DNA from: Hyaloscypha bicolor E
Taxonomy: Eukaryota; Ascomycota; Leotiomycetes; Helotiales; Hyaloscyphaceae
NCBI RefSeq assembly: GCF_002865645.1
Contig: NW_020194684.1
Span: 1,085,308-1,149,307, forward strand
Direction: 5' to 3'
DNA: 64,000 bases
How positions within the stretch are numbered: the stretch's first letter is position 1; every line of letters begins with the position of its first letter. The notes under the pieces were generated by a model. It did not search any database and was not told the DNA's origin. It worked only from the letters and a program-made list of their open reading frames with translations. Shown here one piece after another: positions 11,988 to 21,534 of the stretch. The position numbers and the translations under genes are program-made.

Positions 11988-14246
11988 ATGAATTTTCCAT
12001 TCTTGTTCTGCCTGCTTGGTCAGGTAGTCTGCTTTGTAGATGGGACCTCTAGTTTCGGCGGATTGGATTCAAATGTTCCAAGCTCGTCAGAAGCTGCGTC
12101 GACATCCAGACTCAACTCGACGTCGAGCATTGCGAGCACCCTTCTTGTCGGCTCAGCAGTAGCTTCAGGCCCGGTACTATCTGTGTCGCCTTTCCTTGAT
12201 CCCAGCATTGTGGTTTCAACGGCGGCCCCATCGTTCGTTTTCAGAAGTTTGGTATCCACGATTCCTGACCCTATACCTTTTTCTACCATTACTGCTTCGG
12301 AACCTGTCGACAGCTTTACGCCCTCCACAGAGACTAATGCTCCGCCATCGCCTCCACCTATGACTTCAACAATCATCAAACCATTGGTATCAAGTTCCGG
12401 GCTTGCTGGCTCTTCCGATGTTCCACCTTCAACAGTTCCATCGCTGTCTCTACTGCCGCCTCTGAGTATAATCACCAGTGCGGCCAACCCTTCATCTTTT
12501 CCCAGTATTCCCAGTTCCGTACTTGCCGACCCCTCAGCAATTCCGTCACCGTCTCTACTCCCACCTCCAATAGCAAGCAGCGCTTCTAGTCCATCCGTTA
12601 TCCCCATTTTTCCAAGTTTCGTGGCAGCTGCATCTTCATCGACATCCCCACTTCAGGAAGCTCCATCTACCTCAGTCGGTCCGGCCGTTGTTCAAAGTTC
12701 GGTTATCCTTGGCCCTTCGGCAGGCTCGGAGCTGCCTTCGTCAATATCAGCTGTCTCTACCTCTATCGTAGATGCTGTAGTGCCGAGCTCTCTGCTCCCT
12801 CCTTTATCACGTCTAGCACCATCGTCATCACGGCCGCAGTCAGATGTAACCGCTTCAAGCAGTGCGTCTCCTGTAGGAGCACAACCATCTTCTGTTCTAC
12901 TCCAGTCAGTGATGCCCGCTCCAAGCAGTGCCTTGTCTGCAATAGCAAGCTCCAGCTCTGAGCTTCCTGCAGCATCAACCTCTGTTAAAGTCATTCCTGC
13001 GGCTTCCAGCATTTCAACAGAGCCAGAGCCATCTCCCACAGTCTCGTTGATTGTGGTTCAAAGCGGCAGTTCTCCACTGGTATCTGACCCGGGTCTCCCC
13101 GGCTCCTCAGTAGCTACAGCGGCGCCGTCATCCGGGCTTCCATCCGTCTCTGCTCAAAGCAGTAATTCAATTGCGGCTGTCTCAAGCTCCTTGCCGGAGC
13201 CGGCACCACCATCGACTCTGCGATCATCTCCCATTACAAGTAGCGTTTCTATTGCCGGGTTCTCCAGCTCTCTGGTAGAGTCATCACCATCCTCCGCACT
13301 TCCGTCTGTTGCCGTTCAAAGCAGCATTCCAATTACCGAGGCCACCAGCTCTGCAACAGAAGCAGCACCGTCATCTACAATTCCGTTTGCTCCTCTTTCA
13401 AGTAGATTTTCTCTCCGCACAAAGAATTCCGGTCTTCCTAGCACAACAGAGGCAGGCACCTCTTCGTCCGCCATAATCTCGTCAGTTCCCGTTACAAGTA
13501 GCACTTCGCTCTCGACATCAATTTTCGGTCTCCCAAGCTCTTCAGCAACTTTGGCGGCATCGTCATCTCTTGCTTTTGTCTCAAGTCAAAGCAGTGCTTT
13601 GACCGCATCAAGTACTCTCGCCGGCAATTCCTCGAGTATTCTTATCAGCAGCTCAACGATCTCTAGCTCGTTCCCCTCTGGAACAAACTCTCTATCCACC
13701 AATTCCTCGAGTACTCTTATCAGCAGCTTGGCACAATCCAGTTCATTTCCCTCGGTATCGAGCTTTCCCATCACCAATTCCTCTCTCGCCTCATCGACGT
13801 CTTCTTGCCAGTCGTCGACCTGCCCACTCACATGCCCAACTAATGTTCCATCCCTGGTCTACACAACAGTGACGGCGACTGAACTCCAATCAGCTGCTTA
13901 CACCCTTCCCGTCTCTACAGCCTTCCTCACATCGAATCTTACAGTCACCCCCACTCTCCCAGGTTCGCATATCACCATCACAACAACGCTCGTCCCAACC
14001 ACCCTCTTCTCCGCCTCCACTTGTGTAGCTACAAAAACAAAACTCAGGATCATTGAAACGACAAGGACACACACCTCGATCTACTGCAGATTCTCCACCA
14101 CCAAGACGATTACTAAAATCGAGGTGGAGAAGTTCCGCAAGACGGTGACGGTGACGGAGACCACGACTGTTTCGAGCCTCAATGGGATAGGTGGGGCTGC
14201 AAATGAAGGGAAAGTCGCGGGAGGGGTGAAGGGGGTGAAGAAATAA
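11988..14246 (+). CDS. Ser/Thr-rich secreted mucin-like protein
   Basis: A single exon of 752 aa from the ATG at 11988. It begins with a signal-like stretch (MNFPFLFCLLGQVVCFVDG). Most of the protein (about residues 25-610) is degenerate Ser/Thr/Pro/Ala repeats of the type PSSALPSV and SSSTLISS, which would be heavily O-glycosylated. A more ordered Cys-containing segment follows (SCQSSTCPLTCP, then Thr-rich TVTATE and CVATKTK). The C-terminus is basic (GVKGVKK) and has no hydrophobic tail, so a GPI anchor is not supported. The frame is open upstream to 11667 without a signal peptide, which favours the 11988 start. It is probably a cell-wall or extracellular matrix protein; no enzyme domain is visible. 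Confidence 0.75.
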   Translation: MNFPFLFCLLGQVVCFVDGTSSFGGLDSNVPSSSEAASTSRLNSTSSIASTLLVGSAVASGPVLSVSPFLDPSIVVSTAAPSFVFRSLVSTIPDPIPFSTITASEPVDSFTPSTETNAPPSPPPMTSTIIKPLVSSSGLAGSSDVPPSTVPSLSLLPPLSIITSAANPSSFPSIPSSVLADPSAIPSPSLLPPPIASSASSPSVIPIFPSFVAAASSSTSPLQEAPSTSVGPAVVQSSVILGPSAGSELPSSISAVSTSIVDAVVPSSLLPPLSRLAPSSSRPQSDVTASSSASPVGAQPSSVLLQSVMPAPSSALSAIASSSSELPAASTSVKVIPAASSISTEPEPSPTVSLIVVQSGSSPLVSDPGLPGSSVATAAPSSGLPSVSAQSSNSIAAVSSSLPEPAPPSTLRSSPITSSVSIAGFSSSLVESSPSSALPSVAVQSSIPITEATSSATEAAPSSTIPFAPLSSRFSLRTKNSGLPSTTEAGTSSSAIISSVPVTSSTSLSTSIFGLPSSSATLAASSSLAFVSSQSSALTASSTLAGNSSSILISSSTISSSFPSGTNSLSTNSSSTLISSLAQSSSFPSVSSFPITNSSLASSTSSCQSSTCPLTCPTNVPSLVYTTVTATELQSAAYTLPVSTAFLTSNLTVTPTLPGSHITITTTLVPTTLFSASTCVATKTKLRIIETTRTHTSIYCRFSTTKTITKIEVEKFRKTVTVTETTTVSSLNGIGGAANEGKVAGGVKGVKK

Positions 14247-15823
14247 CATTAAGAGGGGATTAAAGGTAGAGAGCGCGAGAGAGTCGTGGAAGTGGGTCGT
14301 TGCTATGACAAAAGTATCAATATAAGGAAAGACAAGTGTAAGTGCATTGAAAACATTACTGTTTTTGCTTTGTCAGAAAACATTTTTAAAGATCCAATTG
14401 CCCGTATCTGACTTCTTGCGTCGACACCACACAAATGCTGCTTAAAAATATCAATATCAGTCATCAGTCATCAGGCTGCGGCTGTGGTTGGCTTCTGACT
14501 CTTACCTCAACATGCGATCTCAAGATATTTATTTACCATTCGAATATTCTCAGCCAAGGAGAAACCAAGTACTGTGTACGCGCACCAAAATGGAGATCAA
14601 TATTCTGTCAACGGTGAAGTCATTGACGTCCACAGCAATCGCGAGGCAGCATTGCGAGAACTACAAAGTTATCGAGGGATATGCTCTTATGAGCAGAGCG
14701 ACTGTGCATATATGTGTATCGACACGGAAAGAAACTCCTCAGATACTGGAGGTTTGGGTCTCCATACTCCGAGGGGTGTCTTTTTCCAAGTCGGATTAGT
14801 AAACCCCTTTTTATCCGCCTTTGCGACGCCTTGCCTATTCTTGATATCGGTTCTCGATCCATGTATCCATGTATCCTTACTTTGAAGTAGACGAATTTCA
14901 GCTTTCGCTTTTCTCCAAATCTGAAATGAAGCTATTCCCAAATATCTCCATTCCGTTGATTAATCTTAACCCCTATTGACCGGAGAGCGGCGCCGCTGAC
15001 TATCCGCGCTAGAAGCGAAAAGGAAAAGATATTGCCCGAAACTACTAATATAATTACTGCCGAATCTGGACCTCTCTAGAGTCTATTTCTCTCTTTGTAC
15101 CGGAGTAGTCGCCGCTCTAACCTGAGCCGAGTCCTGGGCCCTAAGCACGCTGATGAGTTAGCTGGATTATGCTCAGGGGGGGGGTCTCCTTTAGGCTCCC
15201 TAGAGAATCGGCTACAGTTTCTATATTTTCCAAATATAAATCTTAATGCCTGGAATACAGCCACTTTCTCTTACCTACCAGGATATCATTATAGTATCCG
15301 TTCTAACTCCCTTACCAGACTTTTAAAGACTCCTACGAAGTCGATTTTAGATCCCTCTAGGAGTCTAGTCTAGTAGAATATGGGTACGAATTTTGTCGTA
15401 TATATTGAATATCGCCTCTCTGCTACAAGAGTTCTCGATTGAAAATATATATTCGTAGTTAAAAGTAAAATTCTGTGCAAAACTTGTATTCTACTACAAG
15501 TTTTATGTATTAATAATATCTCTAACTAGTCAAAGATTAACCCTTTATCCCCCCTCCCCCGTATGGAAATTTATATTTCCCGATCTATAATAATTCACAT
15601 CCCCAAAATAAACCTGCCCGCTGGAGACCGTCGGATGAATGGTTTGCGTGAAATTGTGAGCAGACTTCGTTGAAGAAATTTTTCACTTCGCCTACTACTA
15701 ACTAATATTTGCTCCCTTCTCTGTAGTCACTGTGTGTAACTTTTTAATCCAAGACTACAAGAATTTCAACACAGATATATAGCCAAGGTCATTTCGTGCT
15801 CCACAAGCCATGTCAGATTCAAC
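14247..15823. other. Intergenic region, possible gene relic near 14.57-14.79 kb
   Basis: The plus frame around 14574-14790 reads through Cys-containing, protein-like sequence (NGEVIDVHSNREAALRELQS, then CSYEQSDCAYMC) but has no ATG at its head and no clear splice partner. It could be an exon of a small gene or a relic. From about 14950 the sequence becomes A+T-rich and patchy. A short hairpin (AAAACTTG..CAAGTTTT) lies near 15479-15504. Nothing else can be supported. Confidence 0.3.
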
Positions 15824-17512
15824 TCACCTCGTCTCCAATTCCCTGCTGTGGAAACGCACTTTCAATCCCCCTGCTACCCTGTCAACCAGCTTCCACTCAC
15901 AAGGCAGACGCCCTTTAGGCACTGCGGACCCGTCGATTGCATCAAACTTCTGCAGAAGTCTGACCACAACGTAAGCCGTCTCCGCGAGTGCAAACTGCTG
16001 TCCGATGCAAATCCTAGGCCCAGCATTGAATGGCAGATAGTTGAAGCCTGGCCTCACCATCTCCCAGCGTTCGGGGATGAAGTGCTGAGCGTCAGGTCCC
16101 CACACTTCTGGATTGCTGTGCATAGTCCAGAGCTGATGGAGAGAGATAGTTAGCGTTGGGACAAAGAAACATGCAAAAAGAGGCGACGAACCGACCAATT
16201 CACCAATCTCCCCTTCGGAATGAACACCGGCGATTGGCCGTCCGGTCCTCCGCCAAAAGGTAGCGTGGTATCTCTGACCGCCTCACGGTAGTTGCTGGGA
16301 ACCGGAGCATACATGCGGAGTGTTTCGTTCAGGCACCATTGCAGATAAGTACATGCCTTCAAACCAGAAATTGTAATATTAATCGGCTGGATGTACGTGC
16401 CAAAGTCCTTGAGAATGCGGGCTCGCAACTTCTCGAACACTGCGGGATTTTGTGCCAATGAGCCAAGGAGGAATGTAATACTTGCTTTGATGGTATCGCT
16501 GCCTGCTAAAAGGATATTGAGAAGTTCATAACGAAGCTCAAATGGATCTTTGGTATCGTCGACAAGGGCGTCGAGGACGACAAATTTTCCTTTCCTCTCG
16601 GAGTTGGGACTCTTCAAACGGCGTTGGACATAGGTATCGACGAACTTATGAACAGCAGCACATTGGTCCTTGAATTTGCGGTCATGTATGACCCAATATA
16701 GATCGCTGTATAGCAAAGACTCTGCGGTGACCTTCTCGGCTGCAACGAAAGAGTCCACGAATATCTTCATCTCTCCCTTCGTAGCCAGAGAGTTTGGCTC
16801 GGTTTTCCCCTCTAGACTGTTCACGCTTTCGCCAAACAAAAATTCTGTAGCCGTATCGATCGTGAATAGCTCAACGAAGTGCTGGATATCACCGCTCTGG
16901 GTCCAACCTTGAGAGTCAACTTGACGATCCAGTATATTGAACAGGTTCTGGAGGTGCTTCTCGAACAGATCTAGGTCGGCTATCTGGTCGCGGTTGAATT
17001 GTGGCCGCATGAGAGCACGGGAGTGTGTCCAGCGTTCGCCGTTAGATGAAAACTATAGCTGTCAGACAATATAGTAAACCACAACAGCTGTCACTCACAA
17101 TCCCCTGCCCAAGCAGTTGCCGGAACCCCGCAAGACGCGACGATGGAATCTGAAAGTCCTTGAACTGCGTAGCCAAAACCGCCTGCAAGTTTCTCGGGTC
17201 GAACGTGAAGAAATGCAACAACCCAGGCGGGAAGCACACTTGAAATGTCGTGCATTTGCGCCCCTCTCTTTCTTGCACCTCTTTAACTATGCTGTAGATT
17301 TCTTCAGACAGGCGATTTTCGCTCATTGCTTTGGTCATGGTCATGGTCATATTGATGCCGAAAAGATCCCAAACTCGCCAAACAGGTACAGGCTTGCACC
17401 CCAGTGATATGACTCTTCGCTTCAAGCGCCAAGAGGTGACCAGACAGTAGAGTACTGACAGAGCAATAGCACTCGCCGCTACAAGAAACGCCGACGAAAG
17501 CCCCATGGTCAT
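15824..17512 (-). CDS. Cytochrome P450, CYP52-like (alkane / fatty-acid hydroxylase type)
   Basis: A membrane-bound haem monooxygenase of 527 aa from three exons: 17512-17099, 17052-16192 and 16132-15824. The N-terminal hydrophobic anchor (LVAASAIALSVLYCLV) points to the ER membrane. The I-helix oxygen-binding motif is LLAGSDTI (about residue 321), the K-helix is NETLRMYAPVPSNYREAVRD, the PERF-type motif is PERW, and the haem loop is FNAGPRICIGQQFALAE with the ligand Cys near residue 467. The haem loop and the GRLVNWS-type stretch resemble the CYP52/CYP539 n-alkane and fatty-acid group. Intron 2 uses the less usual donor GTTCGT with a good GCTAAC branch site. An alternative start is the Met at residue 3. 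No partner gene is adjacent, so a specific pathway cannot be assigned. Confidence 0.93.
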
Positions 17513-18672
17513 GGAGAAGTCTTGTAAGAGCAGTGTTGAAAGTTCAGTTGTTGTAGAAGGTTACCGGACATAGTTTTCTTGAGATATTAGCCAAAATCTG
17601 GCTGAACTTACCCCTCCCCTCGGATGCTGACATGATTGTGTATGGTGTCCTATGACAGGGTTCACCAGTGGTTGGATTTCCTGCTTACTTAATGCATGCC
17701 ATCCGACCACGTGATCAGTTCAATTTACGTGACGCGGTTCAGCTGTATGTAGCTCTCCTCCTCCGGACTTCTCCTCCTTTTCCCACTTAGCACGTACTTG
17801 CTCTGTACTCGAGTCTGATATTTATATTTGCATAACGGGTTCCGATACGGGTTCTATCACGTGACCTAATACTTCCCCAAACTTTAAAGTCCTATAACTT
17901 TATATTTCCTTAAGTAATAAATATAATTCTTTTATAAATATACTTACTAAAATCAATATCCTTTTAATTAATTATAAATATAACTCTTAGAGTCAATGTA
18001 GTAGTGTTTTAATCCCAGGATCCGGGATAGTTATATCGGTGTTTTTGGGGGGTCGGAACACCAAAACTAAGCGAGCATTATCAGGGGTAGCCAAATATGG
18101 AGGGCTTTATCCCCATCTCTAGGGCTGTCGCGCAGCGGTTCAAGTAACTTGCTATAGGTAGTGTAGACATCTGGGAGGTCTTCTGGGTCCTTAAATGGCA
18201 AATCGCGACTGTTGTAGTGTCAATTTCCAGAAGCCTAAGGTGGGAAAGGGACACACGTACTCGTCAACGAGATACTTCTCAAAGAGGTATCGGCAAATTA
18301 TCCCCGGGTAAACGATGACTACGAAGTTCTCCCGGGATGGGGATTAAAATGTGAGCACGATTCCGAATTCAGTAATTCTCTACTCTTTTTGCGAGCTGGC
18401 CTACCGCAAACCTTGAACTTTCGAAACGACGTCGCTAGGTTATTTTCTATACGCACACTTATTAGTCTCTCACTTCGATCTCAACTTCAATTTTCTTTCA
18501 TGCAAAGAACCGTGTGTGCTCCAAACTCTTCTCATAACATCGTTGCAACAGCTCCAACAACAGAAATATTCACGCCGCACTCTACCTATCAAATCACGGT
18601 GGAAAATATCATCGTATCTCCCACACATGCCGGGCCCCTCCCTATCTTCCTCCTTTTCGTAAGCTCTCCATT
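17513..18672. other. Intergenic region with A+T-rich patch
   Basis: Bases from about 17880 to 18000 are strongly A+T-rich, resembling RIP-mutated repeat remnants. The plus-strand open frame at 18389-18688 has no recognisable motif and I do not support it as a gene. The P450 promoter should lie at the left side, where two CACGTGA-like sites occur (17708-17714, 17857-17864). Confidence 0.4.
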
Positions 18673-18858
18673 CTATCTCTCAAGATAGTTGATGGCCATC
18701 CAGAACTCATAGATCTGCTTCTTCATCAGCACTCTCTCATTCCTCCACTTCGCATCAGCTCGCTCGGTCCACCAGGGACCCGCCGCTTCAATCCAAGCCA
18801 CACACCTCTCAATACGCACTTTTGGCATCTGGGCCTTCCTCTCTGGTTTTGAACGCCT
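18673..18858 (-). CDS. Terminal exon of an unrecognised gene (61 residues, 5' part unresolved)
   Basis: The minus-strand frame from 18858 to the stop at 18675-18673 reads as convincing protein. It contains PKVRIERCVAWIEAAGPWW, then ERADAKWRNERVLMKKQIYE, and ends FWMAINYLER. The upstream end coincides with an acceptor (GCGTAG). The frame is closed just before it by that same TAG, which supports a splice. The 5' part is unclear. A short candidate first exon (MMICPSYQR at about 18922-18896) would leave an intron of only about 37 nt. Codon use and the Trp/Arg/Glu-rich composition look coding. I do not recognise the family. It could also be a relic. Confidence 0.5.
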   Translation of the reverse strand, partial: RRSKPERKAQMPKVRIERCVAWIEAAGPWWTERADAKWRNERVLMKKQIYEFWMAINYLER

Positions 18859-19300
18859 CTACGCAGCCTACAATATAACGAACCCCCAGTTTTACGCGCT
18901 GGTAACTTGGGCATATCATCATATGTAGCTAGTTGTATCCACTACGGCAGGGAAGCCTTGATTTATAGGACGATGAAGGTGGGTATGTTTGGGACACTTA
19001 TGAGTTTTGTGGTTGATGGTGGAGGATTGATTTGGCTTTGTAAGGTTGGAAAGATGTTGTTGAGGAGGGGTGGGGCTTGATTTCCTAAGCAATGAGCGGA
19101 ACGAATGGGGGAAATAAGAAGTTGAAATCGATACTCACCATTCTAAATGCGAAGGAATCGACAGCATACTTAATTGGAACTTGTAGTGTCCTAATTATTC
19201 TCGTAGCCGCTAGCAAATTAAGGGAAGGGGGAAAATGGGAGGCCATAGAGTCGCCATGAGGAACAATATACAGCAGCTAGCTACTAAGACTGATTCTGTA
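18859..19300. other. Region upstream of the 18.7-kb exon
   Basis: The minus-strand reading is CA-rich, leader-like sequence that could hold the 5' end of the partial gene to its left. No full exon with a start codon can be fixed. The right border is the Tc1/mariner element. Confidence 0.3.
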
Positions 19301-20826
19301 CGTAGATAGCGGCATAAAGTATCGGGAATACAGGGTGTTTTTCATAATATATTTTATGCAGGCCACTAAAGGGCCTGTAAGGTCTTACTTTAATCTCCCT
19401 GTAGCGATTCCTAGCTCCCTGTAAGCCCTGTAAGGGTCCCCTGAGTGTGGCTTACCCCGCTATCGCTTATAAAGCCTCTGATTTTGATTGTTTTTTAATA
19501 CCTTTAATTCTATATATATAAATCTCTGAATCTAGTATATACTAACCTTCTCTTCCCCTTTCTCTCTCTCTTCTCTTGAGGAGTCTCTTTCTCCTATACG
19601 TAGCAAGGCCCCTTCTTGTCATATGAAAACGATCCCCAAAACATGAATTCAGAAAAGCCTTTCCAACGTCGTTTTATACAATGCTTATTATATGCTTCTC
19701 CAGGTAATCTCCATGCCCGTCTCTTTCCTCTCGTACCTCCTAATTGCACCGCAGTTTCGTCTGTAAAAATGACATCTTTCCACTCCTCAAGTATCCAATG
19801 CTCTCTCTCCAAACACCAAGCCAATCGCTCCGCCATATTTAGCTCGTTCAAGCCAGGTTTGACTGTCAATTTGCATTGAGAGTAGCCTGTATACGTAAGA
19901 ACCTTCCAATTCGTTCGTGGTACAATCTCATGACCCCGCTTTCTTACTTCCTTCGCAATTGTCGTACAAGAAAAGCCCCTTGTCGTTGAATTTTGAAGAA
20001 CAACTTTGAGAACACATTTGATTGCATCAGAGGAGATTGCAGGTCGACCAGATCTTGGTGCATTGAGTACATGAGAGACTTCCAAAGGCATATTTTTATT
20101 CTCTTGCCACCCACGCTCCCTAGCAACAGCGGCAAGTCGATAAAGAGCTGTTTTGGGTACTTCTGTTGCCTCTCTAATTTGACCCAAAGATTTCTTGTCC
20201 TCAAGCATATAAATAGCCTTGATTCTAGCACCAGTTGAGTGCTCTTTGGGGCCAATTATAGAGAGTATAAAAGCAGTAGATGAAGGTACTAGAAGGGCTG
20301 GTTCAGCTGAATCATCGTCTGAATCGTCCGAATCTGACGGTAAATTATACTACGCATCCTCTTCATCTTTGGTATGCTCATCAGAGCGTTCGTCACCTGA
20401 TGAATCAGGAGGAGAGGAGAGCTCTGATTGGCCATCTGATAAGTCAGGGAAGTCAAATAAACCTCCAAAAGTAGCCATAATAATGGCTAAAGTAAAGCGA
20501 AAGGTATTAAGTGTTTTTCTAATCAATTAGAATTAGAATTCAGAACGAAGTGTGTGTGGAGAGGTGTGTCTTAGGGCTAATTACCCCCCCCTTTACTCGC
20601 TACTAATTAGTGGACTCGCCTATATTTATGGGCGTTTGGGGGCGTTTAGCACCTGTCAAGCTGCATAAGCCTATATTAAGCCTTTAGGGCACTGTTAGTA
20701 AGCTTATAGGGGCTTACAGGGGACTAGGACTAGCCACAGGGAGATTAAAGTAAGACCTTACAGGGCATTTAGTGGCCTTCATAAAATAATGCCCTGTATT
20801 CCCGATACTTTATGCCGCGATCTCCG
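19301..20826 (-). mobile_element. Tc1/mariner element, internally deleted, with TA duplication
   Basis: The element is 1,526 bp and flanked by TA on both sides (19299-19300, 20827-20828). Long terminal inverted repeats cover about 19301-19402 and 20736-20826, sharing GCGGCATAAAGTATCGGGAA and AGGTCTTACTTTAATCTCCC. The left repeat has about 10 extra bases near 19343. The transposase lies on the minus strand and is broken (separate entry). The lack of most of the catalytic domain makes this a non-autonomous copy. Confidence 0.9.
19540..20478 (-). pseudogene. Tc1/mariner transposase, nonsense-mutated and C-terminally deleted
   Basis: The frame starts at the ATG at 20478 (MATFGGLFDFPDLSDG), runs through an acidic Ser/Asp-rich N-terminus and is stopped by TAG at 20352-20350 (codon 43). 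It then continues open into the DNA-binding part (ARIKAIYMLEDKKSLGQIRE, PKTALYRLAAVARERGW) and the first catalytic Asp in VIFTDETAVQLGG. A second TAG at 19596-19594 sits where related fungal Tc1 proteins usually have Trp, and the same frame stays protein-like just after it (EKETPQEKRERE). Soon after that the coding sequence ends at the inverted repeat, so the second and third catalytic acidic residues are missing. Both stops fit C-to-T type changes. This is a dead enzyme. Confidence 0.85.
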
Positions 20827-20840
20827 TATAAGCCATGGGT

Positions 20841-21190
20841 CTAGAACACAACGTATGCTAAAGGTTTAGAAATTATTTCAAGCTCTGGCGATACCATGTA
20901 ATTACATTGCCATTCAAATTTGAGAGCCGACCCTCTGACATTAAAATCCCCCGTTGCGGGTGGATCAGGAACAGCATTCGCCCAACCCAGATGAGGTACG
21001 GCCTCAAGGTTCTGACCAGCTTCCATCCCACTACAAGGAGAATGAGGAAGTGCGATCTATCGAATTAGCTGTCAAAGAAAATAAAAAGTATTCCCGATTA
21101 ATATCGACTTACAGATTGAAAATTTGCCTTCCCATTAACTCCAAACTCAGGAGAATCGAGGGTAATGGTGCAGATACTCAAACCTGTGCA
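20841..21190 (-). pseudogene. Possible two-exon gene remnant, unknown product
   Basis: Two minus-strand pieces join in phase through a 56-nt intron (GTAAGT..GATAG, 21112-21057). Exon A, 21190-21113, includes TITLDSPEFGVNGKANFQS. Exon B, 21056-20841, includes GQNLEAVPHLGWANAVPDPP and GDFNVRGSALKFEWQCNYMV. The reading looks like real protein, but there is no start codon upstream and the frame is closed before 21190. It ends 15 bp from the Tc1 element. I take it as a gene cut or decayed at its 5' end. No family is recognised. Confidence 0.35.
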
Positions 21191-21534
21191 CTAATCCAAC
21201 TTTCACCCGTACCAGGGCTTCACGATTTGGAGTAAATCATCGTAAACGGGCATTTACTCCTCCTATTTGCATTTTCTATTTCGTATCAGGAAGCTCATAC
21301 CACAGTCATGAGATTACTTCAGATCTTCTTCTCTATGGGGAAATTCAAAGCAGGGGGCTACATTCAACTTTGCAGGTATATATAATCAACGAAGAAACTA
21401 GCAGTATCTGCCTATATAATCTACACTCCTTGCGCCGTAAAATGCATTGCATCAAACCAAGAACAAAAGAAATAGGCCCCCTCAAGTATTCTTTCCCTAA
21501 TCCCCACTTATCTCTTCCTCCCGAGCTTGGCGTT

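Noticed and set aside
12020..12607. Minus-strand 195-codon open frame inside the mucin-like gene
   Set aside because: It is the complement of Ser/Thr-rich repeats, which naturally give long Gly/Glu/Val-rich antisense frames.
15076..15264. Minus-strand frame in the gap between the mucin-like gene and the P450
   Set aside because: Short, in a patchy region, with no conserved motif or splice partner.
18120..18150. GCGCAGCGGTTCAAG as part of a tRNA gene
   Set aside because: No matching acceptor stem or anticodon arm can be folded around it.
18389..18688. Plus-strand 99-codon frame
   Set aside because: Its 3' end overlaps the much more protein-like minus-strand exon at 18673-18858.
20219..20530. 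Plus-strand Ser/Glu-rich open frame
   Set aside because: It is antisense to the acidic N-terminus of the Tc1 transposase, which explains its composition.
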